This document shows, piece after piece, positions 25,625 through 33,526 of a stretch of 64,000 nt of DNA (within the stretch, counting starts at the first letter, position 1; the number at the start of each line of letters is the position of its first letter). Made by a program: the position numbers and the translations under genes. The notes under the pieces were generated by a model. That model was given only the letters and a program-made list of their open reading frames with translations. It did not search any database and had not been told where the DNA came from. Origin of the DNA: a virus; IMG/VR virus record IMGVR_UViG_3300005095_000008, positions 1-64,000 of that record. One strand, written 5' to 3'.

Positions 25625-27736
25625 TTATACGGTATGTACGTTTTGTGGGATTTTTTTGGTAACAGTTTCGAAACCTGTTACGTCAAATTCCGCCAAGATT
25701 GGAAGAAGGTTAACGAACTCAAACGCTGGTTGGTTATAGAGTGCGTTGATTGAAGTTCCATTAATAGAACGTTTTACTTCAACAGTTGGAGTTGGAACGA
25801 ATGCTCTGAATCCAAAGTTAAGTACGTTCAACGCTTTAGAGCCAGTAGTTGGCATTACCATGATTTTGTTAATGAATTGTTTACTACCAGTAGCAACAAC
25901 TTTAACATTTACATTTCCACCAAGATCAAGTGGTTGACCATCACCAGTCAATGCTGCTTTGATTTTTCTATCAGTAGCAATGATAATGGTTGGTTTAGCA
26001 CCAAGATTCATGTTGGTATTTTCGAATGCGTCAAGATATCCTGAACCGTCCATCATTTCATTTACAGTCTGTGCGATTACAGCACTAATAGCACCTTTGA
26101 TGTTAGCGGTGATATCTTTAGAGTTTGTACTGTCTACCACAGTAGCAAGATCAATCTCTTTATTTGTGTAATATGGATTAACAAGATCTTTAGCAGCACC
26201 TGCTAGTTCATTTGTTACCAATTCAATACCATTTTCAGTAGCGTTTCTTAGGAATCCTGCATACTTAAGAAGTTTGTTAATTCCAAGAACAGTACTCATT
26301 GCTCTCGCTTGGTTTCCGAAAGACTTGATTTTGTTTGCGTCATTATCAACATCTGCAGTATGGATTTGTGGCTTCAATACAGAGATTGGAGTTCTATATC
26401 CAACAGAGTAGATAGTGTTTACAGTTTCAGCAGAGAGGATATATCCAGTCTGTCTAAGGTTACTATTTGTTGCATATGCATCGACTTCATATCCGATGAA
26501 TTCCATTGCATCGATAATACCTTTAACAGTAGTGAACTTAGCATCAGTTTGTGGCACTACATTTCCAGCAGCATCACGAAGTTCTAGCAACTCGAATTTA
26601 CCTTTAGAAACAGATAGGTCTCCGATTTCTGTATTTCCAGAACCATAGAGTACACCACGTACTACGATGGTATGACCAGGCATATTAAGGTTATCAAGTA
26701 CTGCTGATGCAGAACCATCAACTTGTTTAGTGTTATCAACAGAGATAACGAGACTGTCAGATACAAAGTTAAGAGCAATGTCTTTGCTGTGTCCAGATGC
26801 AGTTGGTACCCATCTAGCAGATGTATAACCAGATACGTTGATAACGTGAGTAGAAGTATCAGTACCATCAGTGAGTGTATAGTATACATTCTCAAGGATT
26901 ACTGTGTCATCCATTGCGTCAGTGTTATCTCTAACACCTTGGCTAAGTTGCGCAGCTGTTTGAGAAATTCCCATAAGTGGTGCATCAACATCAGGTTTAA
27001 TTGGTGCAGTTCTAATAGTTTCGCCTGTAACTGTAGTATCATATGCAAGAGTATCTACGAGTACTTCTGCGTTAGTAGCGTTTAGTACAGGAACAAGTCT
27101 TGTTTTCTCACCAGCAAGAATTGAATCAGCATCAATAAGTGCTTTAACAAGTGATACAGAGTTTCTCTTAAGTCTATCTGCAGAAGCATTACTTCTAAGG
27201 TATTGACCTTCAATTTTCTCTACAGTTGCCGCAACAGCACATCCAGACACACCTGGCTTAAGTACTACAGTTGGATAGATAGTTTCGGTAAATTCATCTT
27301 GTCTTGCCATAACCATGTTAACAGCAAAAGAGTATGGTGTGTTGCTAGATACGACTTGACCGTCGAAAGATTCCATTGCTACGAGTTGGTCGCTATAAAC
27401 ATCAGACTCACCAAACGCACCTGCTTGTACTACAACTTGCTTACCAGATTCTACTGCTGGCATAACACGACGTGCTCCAATAGCAGCTGTGGTGTCTTGG
27501 TCAAGTAGTGCCCCGTATTGAGCGGCTTGGATTTGTGCGTCTTCAAGTCCTGGTACCTCGTCTAGTGCGTCACGCACAATTTCAGATACTGTATTTGTTG
27601 CCTCTTCGACGAATGCTCCGTCTACAGAAGAGTCCTCAAGTCCTAGTGCTGCTTTTGCAACAGCTTCTGGTGCAGCAATTTCTGCAGCCTGTAGACCTTT
27701 TTTAACTTCGCCTACGATTTGTCCTAGTGATTTCAT
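25625..27736 (-). CDS. Major capsid protein with N-terminal propeptide
   Basis: A 703-residue protein, the size of jumbo-phage capsid proteins. The first 122 residues are acidic and Ala-rich, typical of a delta-type propeptide. They end at VAMES (119-123), resembling AMEE motifs in two other proteins here, so cleavage after E122 is likely. The rest is alternating Val/Thr-rich beta and helical segments. The coding DNA is clearly richer in GC and Ala/Val codons than its neighbours, as expected for a very highly expressed gene. The end, FVNLLPILAEFDVTGFET, resembles the final strand of HK97-fold capsids. No scaffold or protease gene is in the window. Assignment rests on length, propeptide and composition. 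Confidence 0.75.
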   Translation of the reverse strand: MKSLGQIVGEVKKGLQAAEIAAPEAVAKAALGLEDSSVDGAFVEEATNTVSEIVRDALDEVPGLEDAQIQAAQYGALLDQDTTAAIGARRVMPAVESGKQVVVQAGAFGESDVYSDQLVAMESFDGQVVSSNTPYSFAVNMVMARQDEFTETIYPTVVLKPGVSGCAVAATVEKIEGQYLRSNASADRLKRNSVSLVKALIDADSILAGEKTRLVPVLNATNAEVLVDTLAYDTTVTGETIRTAPIKPDVDAPLMGISQTAAQLSQGVRDNTDAMDDTVILENVYYTLTDGTDTSTHVINVSGYTSARWVPTASGHSKDIALNFVSDSLVISVDNTKQVDGSASAVLDNLNMPGHTIVVRGVLYGSGNTEIGDLSVSKGKFELLELRDAAGNVVPQTDAKFTTVKGIIDAMEFIGYEVDAYATNSNLRQTGYILSAETVNTIYSVGYRTPISVLKPQIHTADVDNDANKIKSFGNQARAMSTVLGINKLLKYAGFLRNATENGIELVTNELAGAAKDLVNPYYTNKEIDLATVVDSTNSKDITANIKGAISAVIAQTVNEMMDGSGYLDAFENTNMNLGAKPTIIIATDRKIKAALTGDGQPLDLGGNVNVKVVATGSKQFINKIMVMPTTGSKALNVLNFGFRAFVPTPTVEVKRSINGTSINALYNQPAFEFVNLLPILAEFDVTGFETVTKKIPQNVHTV

Positions 27737-27786
27737 TGTTGTCCTTTTAAAGTATGTTTTTATAAAAACAAACTAACTGATTTGAA

Positions 27787-28362
27787 TCAGAGAGTAAGTG
27801 GTAAAATTTGAATAAAATCGGAAATGAATTGTGAATACTTGTTAAAGTCAGCACCATACACTTCGCTTTCTAAATTGATAAAATTTGCGAGTAGTACTCT
27901 TCTAAAGTGTTTCGGTCTAAGAACAAGTAGTTGCTCCCCTAGTTCAGTAAGTGATACTACAATGGTACCATCTGTAATGACTAGATAGAAAAGTGGCGTC
28001 TTTTTATGTAACGCGTCAACATCTTCGCAACTTAGTAGTTCTTGACGAATATCTTTAGGAATAAAAATACTATTCATATAAATAGCAGAAGAACCAGAAA
28101 CAATAGAACCAATTGCATCTATAGCTGTGAAAAGCGTGCCAATATTTTCTAGTTTATTCTCTAGTGAAAATTCTCTAAGAATAAGTGAAGTAGCATCTAA
28201 CATATCAGCAATGTCTCTATGTGATACTTTATCAGCGATTGTTTTAATAGATTCTAAATCTTTTTTCTCTAAAGAAGCCAATAGCTCAGACATTTCAATG
28301 TTTTGCGACTTGAAAGCTCTCTTAACGTGCGGAGGAACGACCATTAAATTGTATGGTTTCAT
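27787..28362 (-). CDS. Hypothetical protein upstream of capsid gene
   Basis: A 191-residue protein, helical in the first half (residues 20-75) and alpha/beta after. No recognised motif. It precedes the capsid gene by about 50 nt in the same direction, so a head-assembly role is plausible. AAAGGATACAT supports the start. Confidence 0.6.
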   Translation of the reverse strand: MKPYNLMVVPPHVKRAFKSQNIEMSELLASLEKKDLESIKTIADKVSHRDIADMLDATSLILREFSLENKLENIGTLFTAIDAIGSIVSGSSAIYMNSIFIPKDIRQELLSCEDVDALHKKTPLFYLVITDGTIVVSLTELGEQLLVLRPKHFRRVLLANFINLESEVYGADFNKYSQFISDFIQILPLTL

Positions 28363-28446
28363 ATGTATCCTTTAATATATAGTTGTTTCAGTTAAAATGT
28401 GAGTTAAATTTATTTCTAAATATAACTTTGTATGACACCGAGATAA

Positions 28447-28454
28447 TTGATGTA
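28447..28454 (+). promoter_or_regulatory. TTGATGTA box upstream of helicase gene
   Basis: TTGATGTA ends 17 nt before the ATG at 28472. It keeps the TTGA core and spacing of the TTGAATAA family but is otherwise divergent. Tentative. Confidence 0.2.
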
Positions 28455-28471
28455 TTTATAAAAGGATAAAA

Positions 28472-29977
28472 ATGAAATCATTAGACGCACTATTAATAGC
28501 AATTCGACTACTATATCTAGAAAAGACAATCGAAAAAGAGAATGGGTCTAATAGTAAAGAGTTGGTACAAAATATACTAGACTTACTCGATAATGAAAAG
28601 AGAGCGCTCAATGGTTCTAATAAAGAGATGATACAGAACCTTAAAGAGTATGTGCGTACATTCGTAGATATGTTTGACAAAACAGAATATGAACCAAATC
28701 TTATTAAACAGAGTCTACTACTAATTCTAGAAAACAAAGACTTAATAGAAGAACTCATTGCAGATATTACTAGAGAGTCTACCTTAGAAGAGAAACAACA
28801 AAGAATACTTCGATTAAGAAGTCTACTCTCTAGTTACTATGGTGAAGATAAACTTAAGAAGTTATTGAATAAACTCACACATGACATTAACAATAAAAGA
28901 AACAAGATTACTGATATTGAGAAGTTTAGATTAGAAGCACTCTCGATGTTAGAAACGATTAAGTTGGGTAATGTAGAGAAAGACCCTAACATTGTAACAG
29001 AGATTGACTTGAGTGATGTAGAATCTAGTTCACAAATCATTCATGAGTTACAAGATGAAGCGAGTAGTGGTTTACTATTGAAAACTGGATTCCAAGCAAT
29101 GAACAGAGTCTTAGATGGCGGTATCCGTAGAGGAGAGTTAATTACGATTACATCTCAACAGCATAAGTATAAATCTGGATTGGCTAGAAGTCTATTCATG
29201 CAGACAATGATTCATAACGTACCGAAACTGAAAGATGAAAATAAGAAACCATTAATGATTTTCATTAGTTTTGAAGATAACGCTAGATTGGTATTGAAGT
29301 TTATGTTTGAATACTTGATGAGTTCAGAAGGTAAAACAACGAAAATTATGGACGTGAGTTCTGATGATGCAGCAGCTTATATTAAAGGCGCATTAGAAGC
29401 CAATGGTTGGAATGTAAAGTTATTAGTTGTGAATCCATCTGGTTGGGGATACAAGGATATCTTTAATACTGTAGAGAAATACGAGTCTAAAGGATTTGAA
29501 GTCTTTGGATTATGTTTGGATTACTTATCATTAGTACCTAAGATTGGCTGTATCAATAATGGTGCGACTGGTAGTGATACGAGAGACTTGTTTAGACGCG
29601 TAGGAAACTATGGTAGAGCAAGAGATATGTATGTTATCACACCACATCAGAGTAGTAGCGGTGTGAAACTATTATTAAGAAATGGTGTAACAGATGAGGA
29701 CTTAGTCAAAGAGATTTATGGTAAAGGATACTTTGCAGATAGTAGTCAACTAGACCAAGAACATGATGTGGGTATTTTAGGACACATTGCAAAAATAGAT
29801 GGAGAGTCATATCTCACATTAGCAGTAGACAAACATAGAGGGTTTGTTATTAATCAAGAGTACGCATTCTTTAGTTATAAGTTTCCAAAGAATGAGATGC
29901 CCATTCCTCCAGATATTAATGGGAAGGATATGAGTATTAAAGACTTAAGTGTTAGTGGAGACGATGATTTATTTTAA
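28472..29977 (+). CDS. dnaB: Replicative DnaB-like DNA helicase (T4 gp41-like)
   Basis: A 501-residue protein. The N-terminal 190 residues are helical. The C-terminal RecA-type core has the DnaB layout: TGFQAMNRVLDGGIRRGELITI (from residue 205), a P-loop position TSQQHKYKSG (227-236), ISFEDN with the catalytic-type Glu (E268), LCLDYLSL as Walker B (D350) and a TPHQSSS segment. DnaB-like helicases unwind DNA at the replication fork. The P-loop is unusual: the usual Gly before Lys-Ser is Tyr, and no Gly opens the loop. It is divergent from the capsid unit and ends at a bidirectional terminator. No primase gene is visible here. Confidence 0.8.
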   Translation: MKSLDALLIAIRLLYLEKTIEKENGSNSKELVQNILDLLDNEKRALNGSNKEMIQNLKEYVRTFVDMFDKTEYEPNLIKQSLLLILENKDLIEELIADITRESTLEEKQQRILRLRSLLSSYYGEDKLKKLLNKLTHDINNKRNKITDIEKFRLEALSMLETIKLGNVEKDPNIVTEIDLSDVESSSQIIHELQDEASSGLLLKTGFQAMNRVLDGGIRRGELITITSQQHKYKSGLARSLFMQTMIHNVPKLKDENKKPLMIFISFEDNARLVLKFMFEYLMSSEGKTTKIMDVSSDDAAAYIKGALEANGWNVKLLVVNPSGWGYKDIFNTVEKYESKGFEVFGLCLDYLSLVPKIGCINNGATGSDTRDLFRRVGNYGRARDMYVITPHQSSSGVKLLLRNGVTDEDLVKEIYGKGYFADSSQLDQEHDVGILGHIAKIDGESYLTLAVDKHRGFVINQEYAFFSYKFPKNEMPIPPDINGKDMSIKDLSVSGDDDLF

Positions 29978-29995
29978 ATAAAAATAAAATAGACT

Positions 29996-30021
29996 ATGAG
30001 TAGACCATATGGTCTACTCAT
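29996..30021. terminator. Bidirectional ATAT-capped terminator
   Basis: Perfect 11-bp stem (left arm ATGAGTAGACC) with an ATAT loop, between the helicase gene and the convergent gene ending at 30018. Confidence 0.8.
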
Positions 30022-30218
30022 GTGTTTAAGTATTTCTTATACTCTTTTATCTCTTTATGGTTTATAGAACCATCCTTATTCAGAAGTCTAGAATGATACT
30101 TGAGTCTGTCGTAGAAATCTTGTTGTTTCTGAACATTTAACTCAATACATTTATAAGAGAGTTGTGTCGTGTTAAGAAGTGATGTCTCTTCTTCTAGTAA
30201 ACACATTTTAGCTTTCAT
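30018..30218 (-). CDS. Small hypothetical protein
   Basis: A 66-residue, charged, probably helical soluble protein. Its ATG overlaps the stop of the upstream gene by 4 nt (ATGA) with GAGGAG before it, so it is coupled to that membrane protein. Third gene of the DHH unit. Unknown function. Confidence 0.6.
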   Translation of the reverse strand: MKAKMCLLEEETSLLNTTQLSYKCIELNVQKQQDFYDRLKYHSRLLNKDGSINHKEIKEYKKYLNT

Positions 30219-30598
30219 AACAACTCCTCTTGTAAACTCTTATGCCTGCTATACAGTTCTTGCAACATTATCTTTATATTTTTTATAGCATTCGCTTTTT
30301 CTATCTCTGTATAAGTATCGTCTGTAACGATATGTTCTATTCGTTTATTTAGTTTATCAATATCTTGACATACGCTGTTTATTTGTTCTCTAATAGAGTC
30401 TTGTTCTATCTTCATTTGCATGGCTTTGCTAATAAAGATTATTGCGGTTACAATTGTGTTTACGATTGGAACGAATACAAATAAAACATAAGTAACCTTT
30501 TCTGGTATTGATAATCCTACTTTAACCTCGTTTCTAAACGCATAGGCATTAACACCAATGCTCAAGATGTATATTAACATTAATAGACTAGTTACCAT
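30215..30598 (-). CDS. Membrane protein with C-terminal coiled coil
   Basis: A 127-residue protein with two hydrophobic segments (about 1-20 and 35-57) and then a helical, heptad-like cytoplasmic or periplasmic tail (60-127). It overlaps the DHH gene by 11 nt and the next small gene by 4 nt, so all three are co-translated. The DHH enzyme may act near the membrane through this protein, but that is inferred from gene order. Confidence 0.65.
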   Translation of the reverse strand: MVTSLLMLIYILSIGVNAYAFRNEVKVGLSIPEKVTYVLFVFVPIVNTIVTAIIFISKAMQMKIEQDSIREQINSVCQDIDKLNKRIEHIVTDDTYTEIEKANAIKNIKIMLQELYSRHKSLQEELL

Positions 30599-31535
30599 TA
30601 CTTACCTCCTCTGGTGAAGGAATTATACAGTCTAAAACAAGACGCTCTAGATTTCCTTTAACAGGAATAGAGAATCCTGCAGCAAGTTTATGACCACCGC
30701 CTTTATAGACTTTAGCAATATCACTCACGTCAACATCTCCGACACCTCTTAAAGAGATTACGATGAATGGTTCACCATTCTCATCTTCAGAGATAAACCA
30801 CTGGCCGCTTATACCAGACGGGTGTTCTCTAGCAATCTTATTACCAACCTCACTGATAAACTCATGATTGTTAATCATGCCAATAACAGTACCGTTAACA
30901 TTAACATCTTTGACTTTATCAATATTCCCAATCTTATCGACTAGCTCTTCTTTATACTCCACACGAACGGTAGTAACGTCATTGATGAATTGTTTGACGT
31001 CATGAATATCAAATTCATCTAGGTCGAATAGGTTATTTGGTCTAACAAGTTTTTTAAAGCCTTCTGTAAAAGCATGCGTATCTTGTAAGTCATGTAACCA
31101 CAAGTCTCTATCCTTAATGTATGTAAGACACGCAGGAACGTTTTTGTCGCCACTCAAGACTTTATATGTTAACGTAGCTCCAGATTCATTCACATCGAAC
31201 CACACATTGTCAAGTCCATTAAGTTCTTTTTGTGCAGTAATGTGGTGGTCAATAACGACTACTTTTTTAGCTACTTTATAAATAGCTTCCATTTCGTCTC
31301 GTTTAAGAGAGAAATCTGTAAACAGTACATACTTATCTCTAAACGCATCTACAGTTAATTCAAACGCACCATACTGCGCAAAGTAAACAGAATCATCTAA
31401 CATACCAGGACTAAGGCCTATTACCTCTGCCAATGCCCAGACAGATCCCATTCCGTCTGAACAATTCTTATGCGTGACAATAATCAAATTATCACTCATC
31501 AATGCTGTTTTAATTTCTCTAGCTAAATTTGTCAT
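30588..31535 (-). CDS. DHH/DHHA1-family phosphoesterase
   Basis: A 315-residue protein with the full DHH set. Motif I is THKNCSDG (H22, D27), motif II DFS (D74), motif III VIDHH (D96-H98) and motif IV DRDLW near 142. The C-terminal DHHA1 substrate-binding motif is GGGHKLAAG (279-287). Family members hydrolyse small phosphodiesters such as oligoribonucleotides, pAp or cyclic dinucleotides, using manganese. In a phage it might recycle nucleotides or destroy a host signalling nucleotide; neither can be decided from sequence. It starts an overlapping three-gene unit with a membrane protein and carries the same leader motifs as the MoxR gene. Confidence 0.88.
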   Translation of the reverse strand: MTNLAREIKTALMSDNLIIVTHKNCSDGMGSVWALAEVIGLSPGMLDDSVYFAQYGAFELTVDAFRDKYVLFTDFSLKRDEMEAIYKVAKKVVVIDHHITAQKELNGLDNVWFDVNESGATLTYKVLSGDKNVPACLTYIKDRDLWLHDLQDTHAFTEGFKKLVRPNNLFDLDEFDIHDVKQFINDVTTVRVEYKEELVDKIGNIDKVKDVNVNGTVIGMINNHEFISEVGNKIAREHPSGISGQWFISEDENGEPFIVISLRGVGDVDVSDIAKVYKGGGHKLAAGFSIPVKGNLERLVLDCIIPSPEEVSNGN

Positions 31536-31577
31536 GTGTTCTCCTTTATTTTAGAACTATTTTAAATTAATACATTG

Positions 31578-31589
31578 TTGTATCACCTC
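31578..31589 (-). promoter_or_regulatory. Conserved leader sequence GAGGTGATACAA
   Basis: Identical on the minus strand to the leader motif upstream of the MoxR gene. Here it is followed after four bases (CAAC being part of the motif and spacer) by ATG TAT TAA, a two-codon frame with an excellent ribosome site. Possible translational leader control. Confidence 0.4.
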
Positions 31590-31599
31590 TAGACTAAAT

Positions 31600-31609
31600 A
31601 TATAATATA
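31600..31609 (-). promoter_or_regulatory. TATATTATAT box upstream of DHH gene
   Basis: TATATTATAT on the minus strand, 65 nt before the DHH start, followed by TTAGTCTA and the GAGGTGATACAA motif in the same arrangement as at the MoxR gene. Confidence 0.45.
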
Positions 31610-31635
31610 TAAATAAAAAAAGTTTTATTATACAA

Positions 31636-31657
31636 GCATGAGTCGTACGACTCATGC
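31636..31657 (-). terminator. Perfect 22-bp palindrome terminator
   Basis: Nine-base arms (GCATGAGTC) around the self-complementary GTAC, four bases after the stop of the small membrane protein gene; T-rich on the leftward side. Confidence 0.75.
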
Positions 31658-31661
31658 CTGC

Positions 31662-31880
31662 TTATCTCATTGATAACAACCGTTCAATACTATCTTCTAT
31701 TAAAACGTATAGAAGAATTAATGTAATAGCAATATTAAATGGCGGTACTAATACTGCTAATATAACAAGATAATATTCATTCTTAGGAATATAACAACCG
31801 CCTCTGCATGTAAAATACCAATATAACATGTTAAACATAGCAGACACTACCAACAAAACTACTATAGTATTTATTTCCAT
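31662..31880 (-). CDS. Small two-pass membrane protein
   Basis: A 72-residue protein with hydrophobic segments at about 5-23 and 36-62, separated by a short loop containing Cys-Arg-Gly-Gly-Cys. AAAAAGGATCGAAA precedes the ATG. It is flanked by its own terminator. Membrane location is clear; function, including a possible holin or superinfection-exclusion role, is unknown. Confidence 0.6.
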   Translation of the reverse strand: MEINTIVVLLVVSAMFNMLYWYFTCRGGCYIPKNEYYLVILAVLVPPFNIAITLILLYVLIEDSIERLLSMR

Positions 31881-31964
31881 TTTCGATCCTTTTTTAGTAT
31901 TACATTTAAAAGTATGTATGTTATTTTTTATTAAGTTTTATTGAAATCACAATGAAGGTATAAA

Positions 31965-32453
31965 ATGAAAAAAGAAACAATTAAATTAGCGTTTTATAAA
32001 AATTATAAACGGGATATATTAGATTATTCTATAGCAGTATTTCAATTTCTATTTCTTGCTGGAAAACACTCAAAGTATACACATACAGAAATTAATATCA
32101 GAGGATTGAGTTATACTAGTTCATATGTCGACGGGGGTGTACGAAAAAAGAAGATCAACTATTCTGAAGAAAATTGGGAAGTATTAGAGTTTGAAGTTTC
32201 TGCAGAATCTGTAGATAAAATGTTGTCATTCTTTGAAAATGAGGAAGGCAAGAAATACGATTTATTAAACATTTTCTTTGCGCAATTTTTGCATATACCT
32301 ATTGAAAGAAAAGATAGATGGATCTGTAGTGAAATATGTGCAAAAATGCTAGATCTGACTGACGAATTTAAGATGAAACATAGACCAGTTTACTATAGTC
32401 CAGCAAAACTACACAAAGAAATAATGAAAAAAAAAATAAACTATTACATCTAG
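31965..32453 (+). CDS. YiiX/YaeF-like permuted papain-fold hydrolase
   Basis: A 162-residue protein with the order of a circularly permuted NlpC/P60 (C92-type) cysteine hydrolase. The catalytic His comes first in KYTHTEINI (H40), and the nucleophile Cys later in RWICSEICAKML (C121, with E123). GKKYDLLNIFF before the Cys is also typical. Members cleave amide or thioester bonds, in peptidoglycan or lipids, and are frequent in phages. No signal peptide is seen, so it would act inside the cell or in the virion. Its 3' end is built into a palindrome shared with the convergent gene. Confidence 0.75.
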   Translation: MKKETIKLAFYKNYKRDILDYSIAVFQFLFLAGKHSKYTHTEINIRGLSYTSSYVDGGVRKKKINYSEENWEVLEFEVSAESVDKMLSFFENEEGKKYDLLNIFFAQFLHIPIERKDRWICSEICAKMLDLTDEFKMKHRPVYYSPAKLHKEIMKKKINYYI

Positions 32454-32474
32454 CTTAATTAAGCTAGATGTAAT
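32443..32474. terminator. 32-bp perfect palindrome over two convergent stop codons
   Basis: Left arm ATTACATCTAGCTTAA followed by its exact complement. It contains the last codons and both stops of the genes ending at 32453 and 32459, so one hairpin ends both transcripts and is also coding. Confidence 0.75.
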
Positions 32475-32809
32475 TCTGCTGTGTCGTCCATATGAATAAC
32501 GTCATTATAGATAATGTCGCTATCCATCGTGTGTTTACGCAACTTTTCTAAAGCGCGATCGAATAGTTGCTTCGCTCGCTGTTTGGAGACATTTAATCTC
32601 TTACCAATTTCCTCAAAAGAGTATTCATGCGCATTTACTCTTGTACGCGCATTTACAAGCTCTAAATCGGCTTTTGTGCGCAAGAGCATCTCGGTAAGAT
32701 CGTTGCGTTGCGCAACAAGTATATCCTCCTTACTTAATAACACCTCTATTTCATTTATAGTTGCTATTAATTTTTGACGATAGTCACTTAGCTTCATTCC
32801 TTTTTTCAT
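32459..32809 (-). CDS. Sigma-region-4-like protein 1
   Basis: A 116-residue protein. Residues 5-55 form a coiled coil. Residues 60-95 form a helix-turn-helix of sigma70 region 4.2 type: YSFEEIGKRLNVSKQRAKQLFDRALEKLRK. It shares its N-terminal pattern with the two genes upstream, so the three are tandem paralogues. It lacks sigma region 2, so it is not a full sigma factor. It could recruit host polymerase to phage promoters or block host sigma. AGGAG seven bases before the ATG; a 65-nt gap separates it from the second copy. Confidence 0.72.
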   Translation of the reverse strand: MKKGMKLSDYRQKLIATINEIEVLLSKEDILVAQRNDLTEMLLRTKADLELVNARTRVNAHEYSFEEIGKRLNVSKQRAKQLFDRALEKLRKHTMDSDIIYNDVIHMDDTAELHLA

Positions 32810-32874
32810 TCGTTTACTCCTATTACATACATACAGTTTATAAAGTCATTTAAAACATATCAACTTGACGTTTT

Positions 32875-33183
32875 CTATTTTTTAATATACTCACGCAACG
32901 GCCTGTTAATGGCTGGGTGTTTTATTTTTTTAAGTGCAGCCGTTAGTATCTGTCTTAATCTCTGTGGTGTTATTTGTAGTTTTCGTGCCAAGTATTGATC
33001 CTCTGTTAGCGAACTATGTAGCTCTTTAACATGGTTTAAATCTCTGTATAGCTTTTGACGTAAACTCATTAACTCATCCCTAGTGTTATTAGTAAGGCCA
33101 TATTGATTTAATAGCGTGTTGATGTGGTTGATCTCTTGTTGAATATCATTTTGTATTTCAACAATGTTTCGTTTATTACGCAT
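32875..33183 (-). CDS. Sigma-region-4-like protein 2
   Basis: A 102-residue paralogue. It has a coiled-coil N-terminus (residues 5-55) and a helix-turn-helix DQYLARKLQITPQRLRQILTAALKKIK (about 62-88). The C-terminal PLREYIKK resembles KLREYLDL in the third copy. The ATG overlaps the end of the third copy's frame by 8 nt, with AGGAGA upstream, so the two are co-translated. It is the most diverged of the three in the turn region. Role as for its neighbours: a transcription modulator is inferred. Confidence 0.7.
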   Translation of the reverse strand: MRNKRNIVEIQNDIQQEINHINTLLNQYGLTNNTRDELMSLRQKLYRDLNHVKELHSSLTEDQYLARKLQITPQRLRQILTAALKKIKHPAINRPLREYIKK

Positions 33184-33526
33184 GAGACTCTCCTGTATTT
33201 AGATCTTTACTATCATAAAGATCTAAATATTCTCGTAGTTTTCTTGCTACGTTAGGTGTAGAGAGTTTCCTTAAGGCTTGATTTTGTATTTGCCTAATTC
33301 TCTCTTTTGTTAAACCTAACGTCTTACCAACAACATCTAGAGGTGTTTGTTGTTTTGCACTGCCTGGTAATTGCAAACGTGTTACGATTACAAGATCATC
33401 TCGCAAAGTTCTTAACCTCTTATTGAGCTCTTCTCTATCTGTGGGAGATAGCTCGTATTCAGAAAGAACACGTTTAATCTCTTTGATATTGAACTCAATG
33501 TCTTTTTGTAGTGATTTTAATGTCAT
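33176..33526 (-). CDS. Sigma-region-4-like protein 3
   Basis: A 116-residue protein with the clearest sigma70 region 4.2 match of the three: VVGKTLGLTKERIRQIQNQALRKL, closely following the consensus LGVTRERVRQIE.xALxKLR. The N-terminal half is a helical hairpin as in its paralogues. I start at the ATG at 33526, which shares one base with the upstream stop (TGATG) and has GGAG five bases away, not the GTG before it. Coupled to an HExxH protein gene. It is a strong candidate for a phage transcription specificity factor. Confidence 0.78.
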   Translation of the reverse strand: MTLKSLQKDIEFNIKEIKRVLSEYELSPTDREELNKRLRTLRDDLVIVTRLQLPGSAKQQTPLDVVGKTLGLTKERIRQIQNQALRKLSTPNVARKLREYLDLYDSKDLNTGESHA

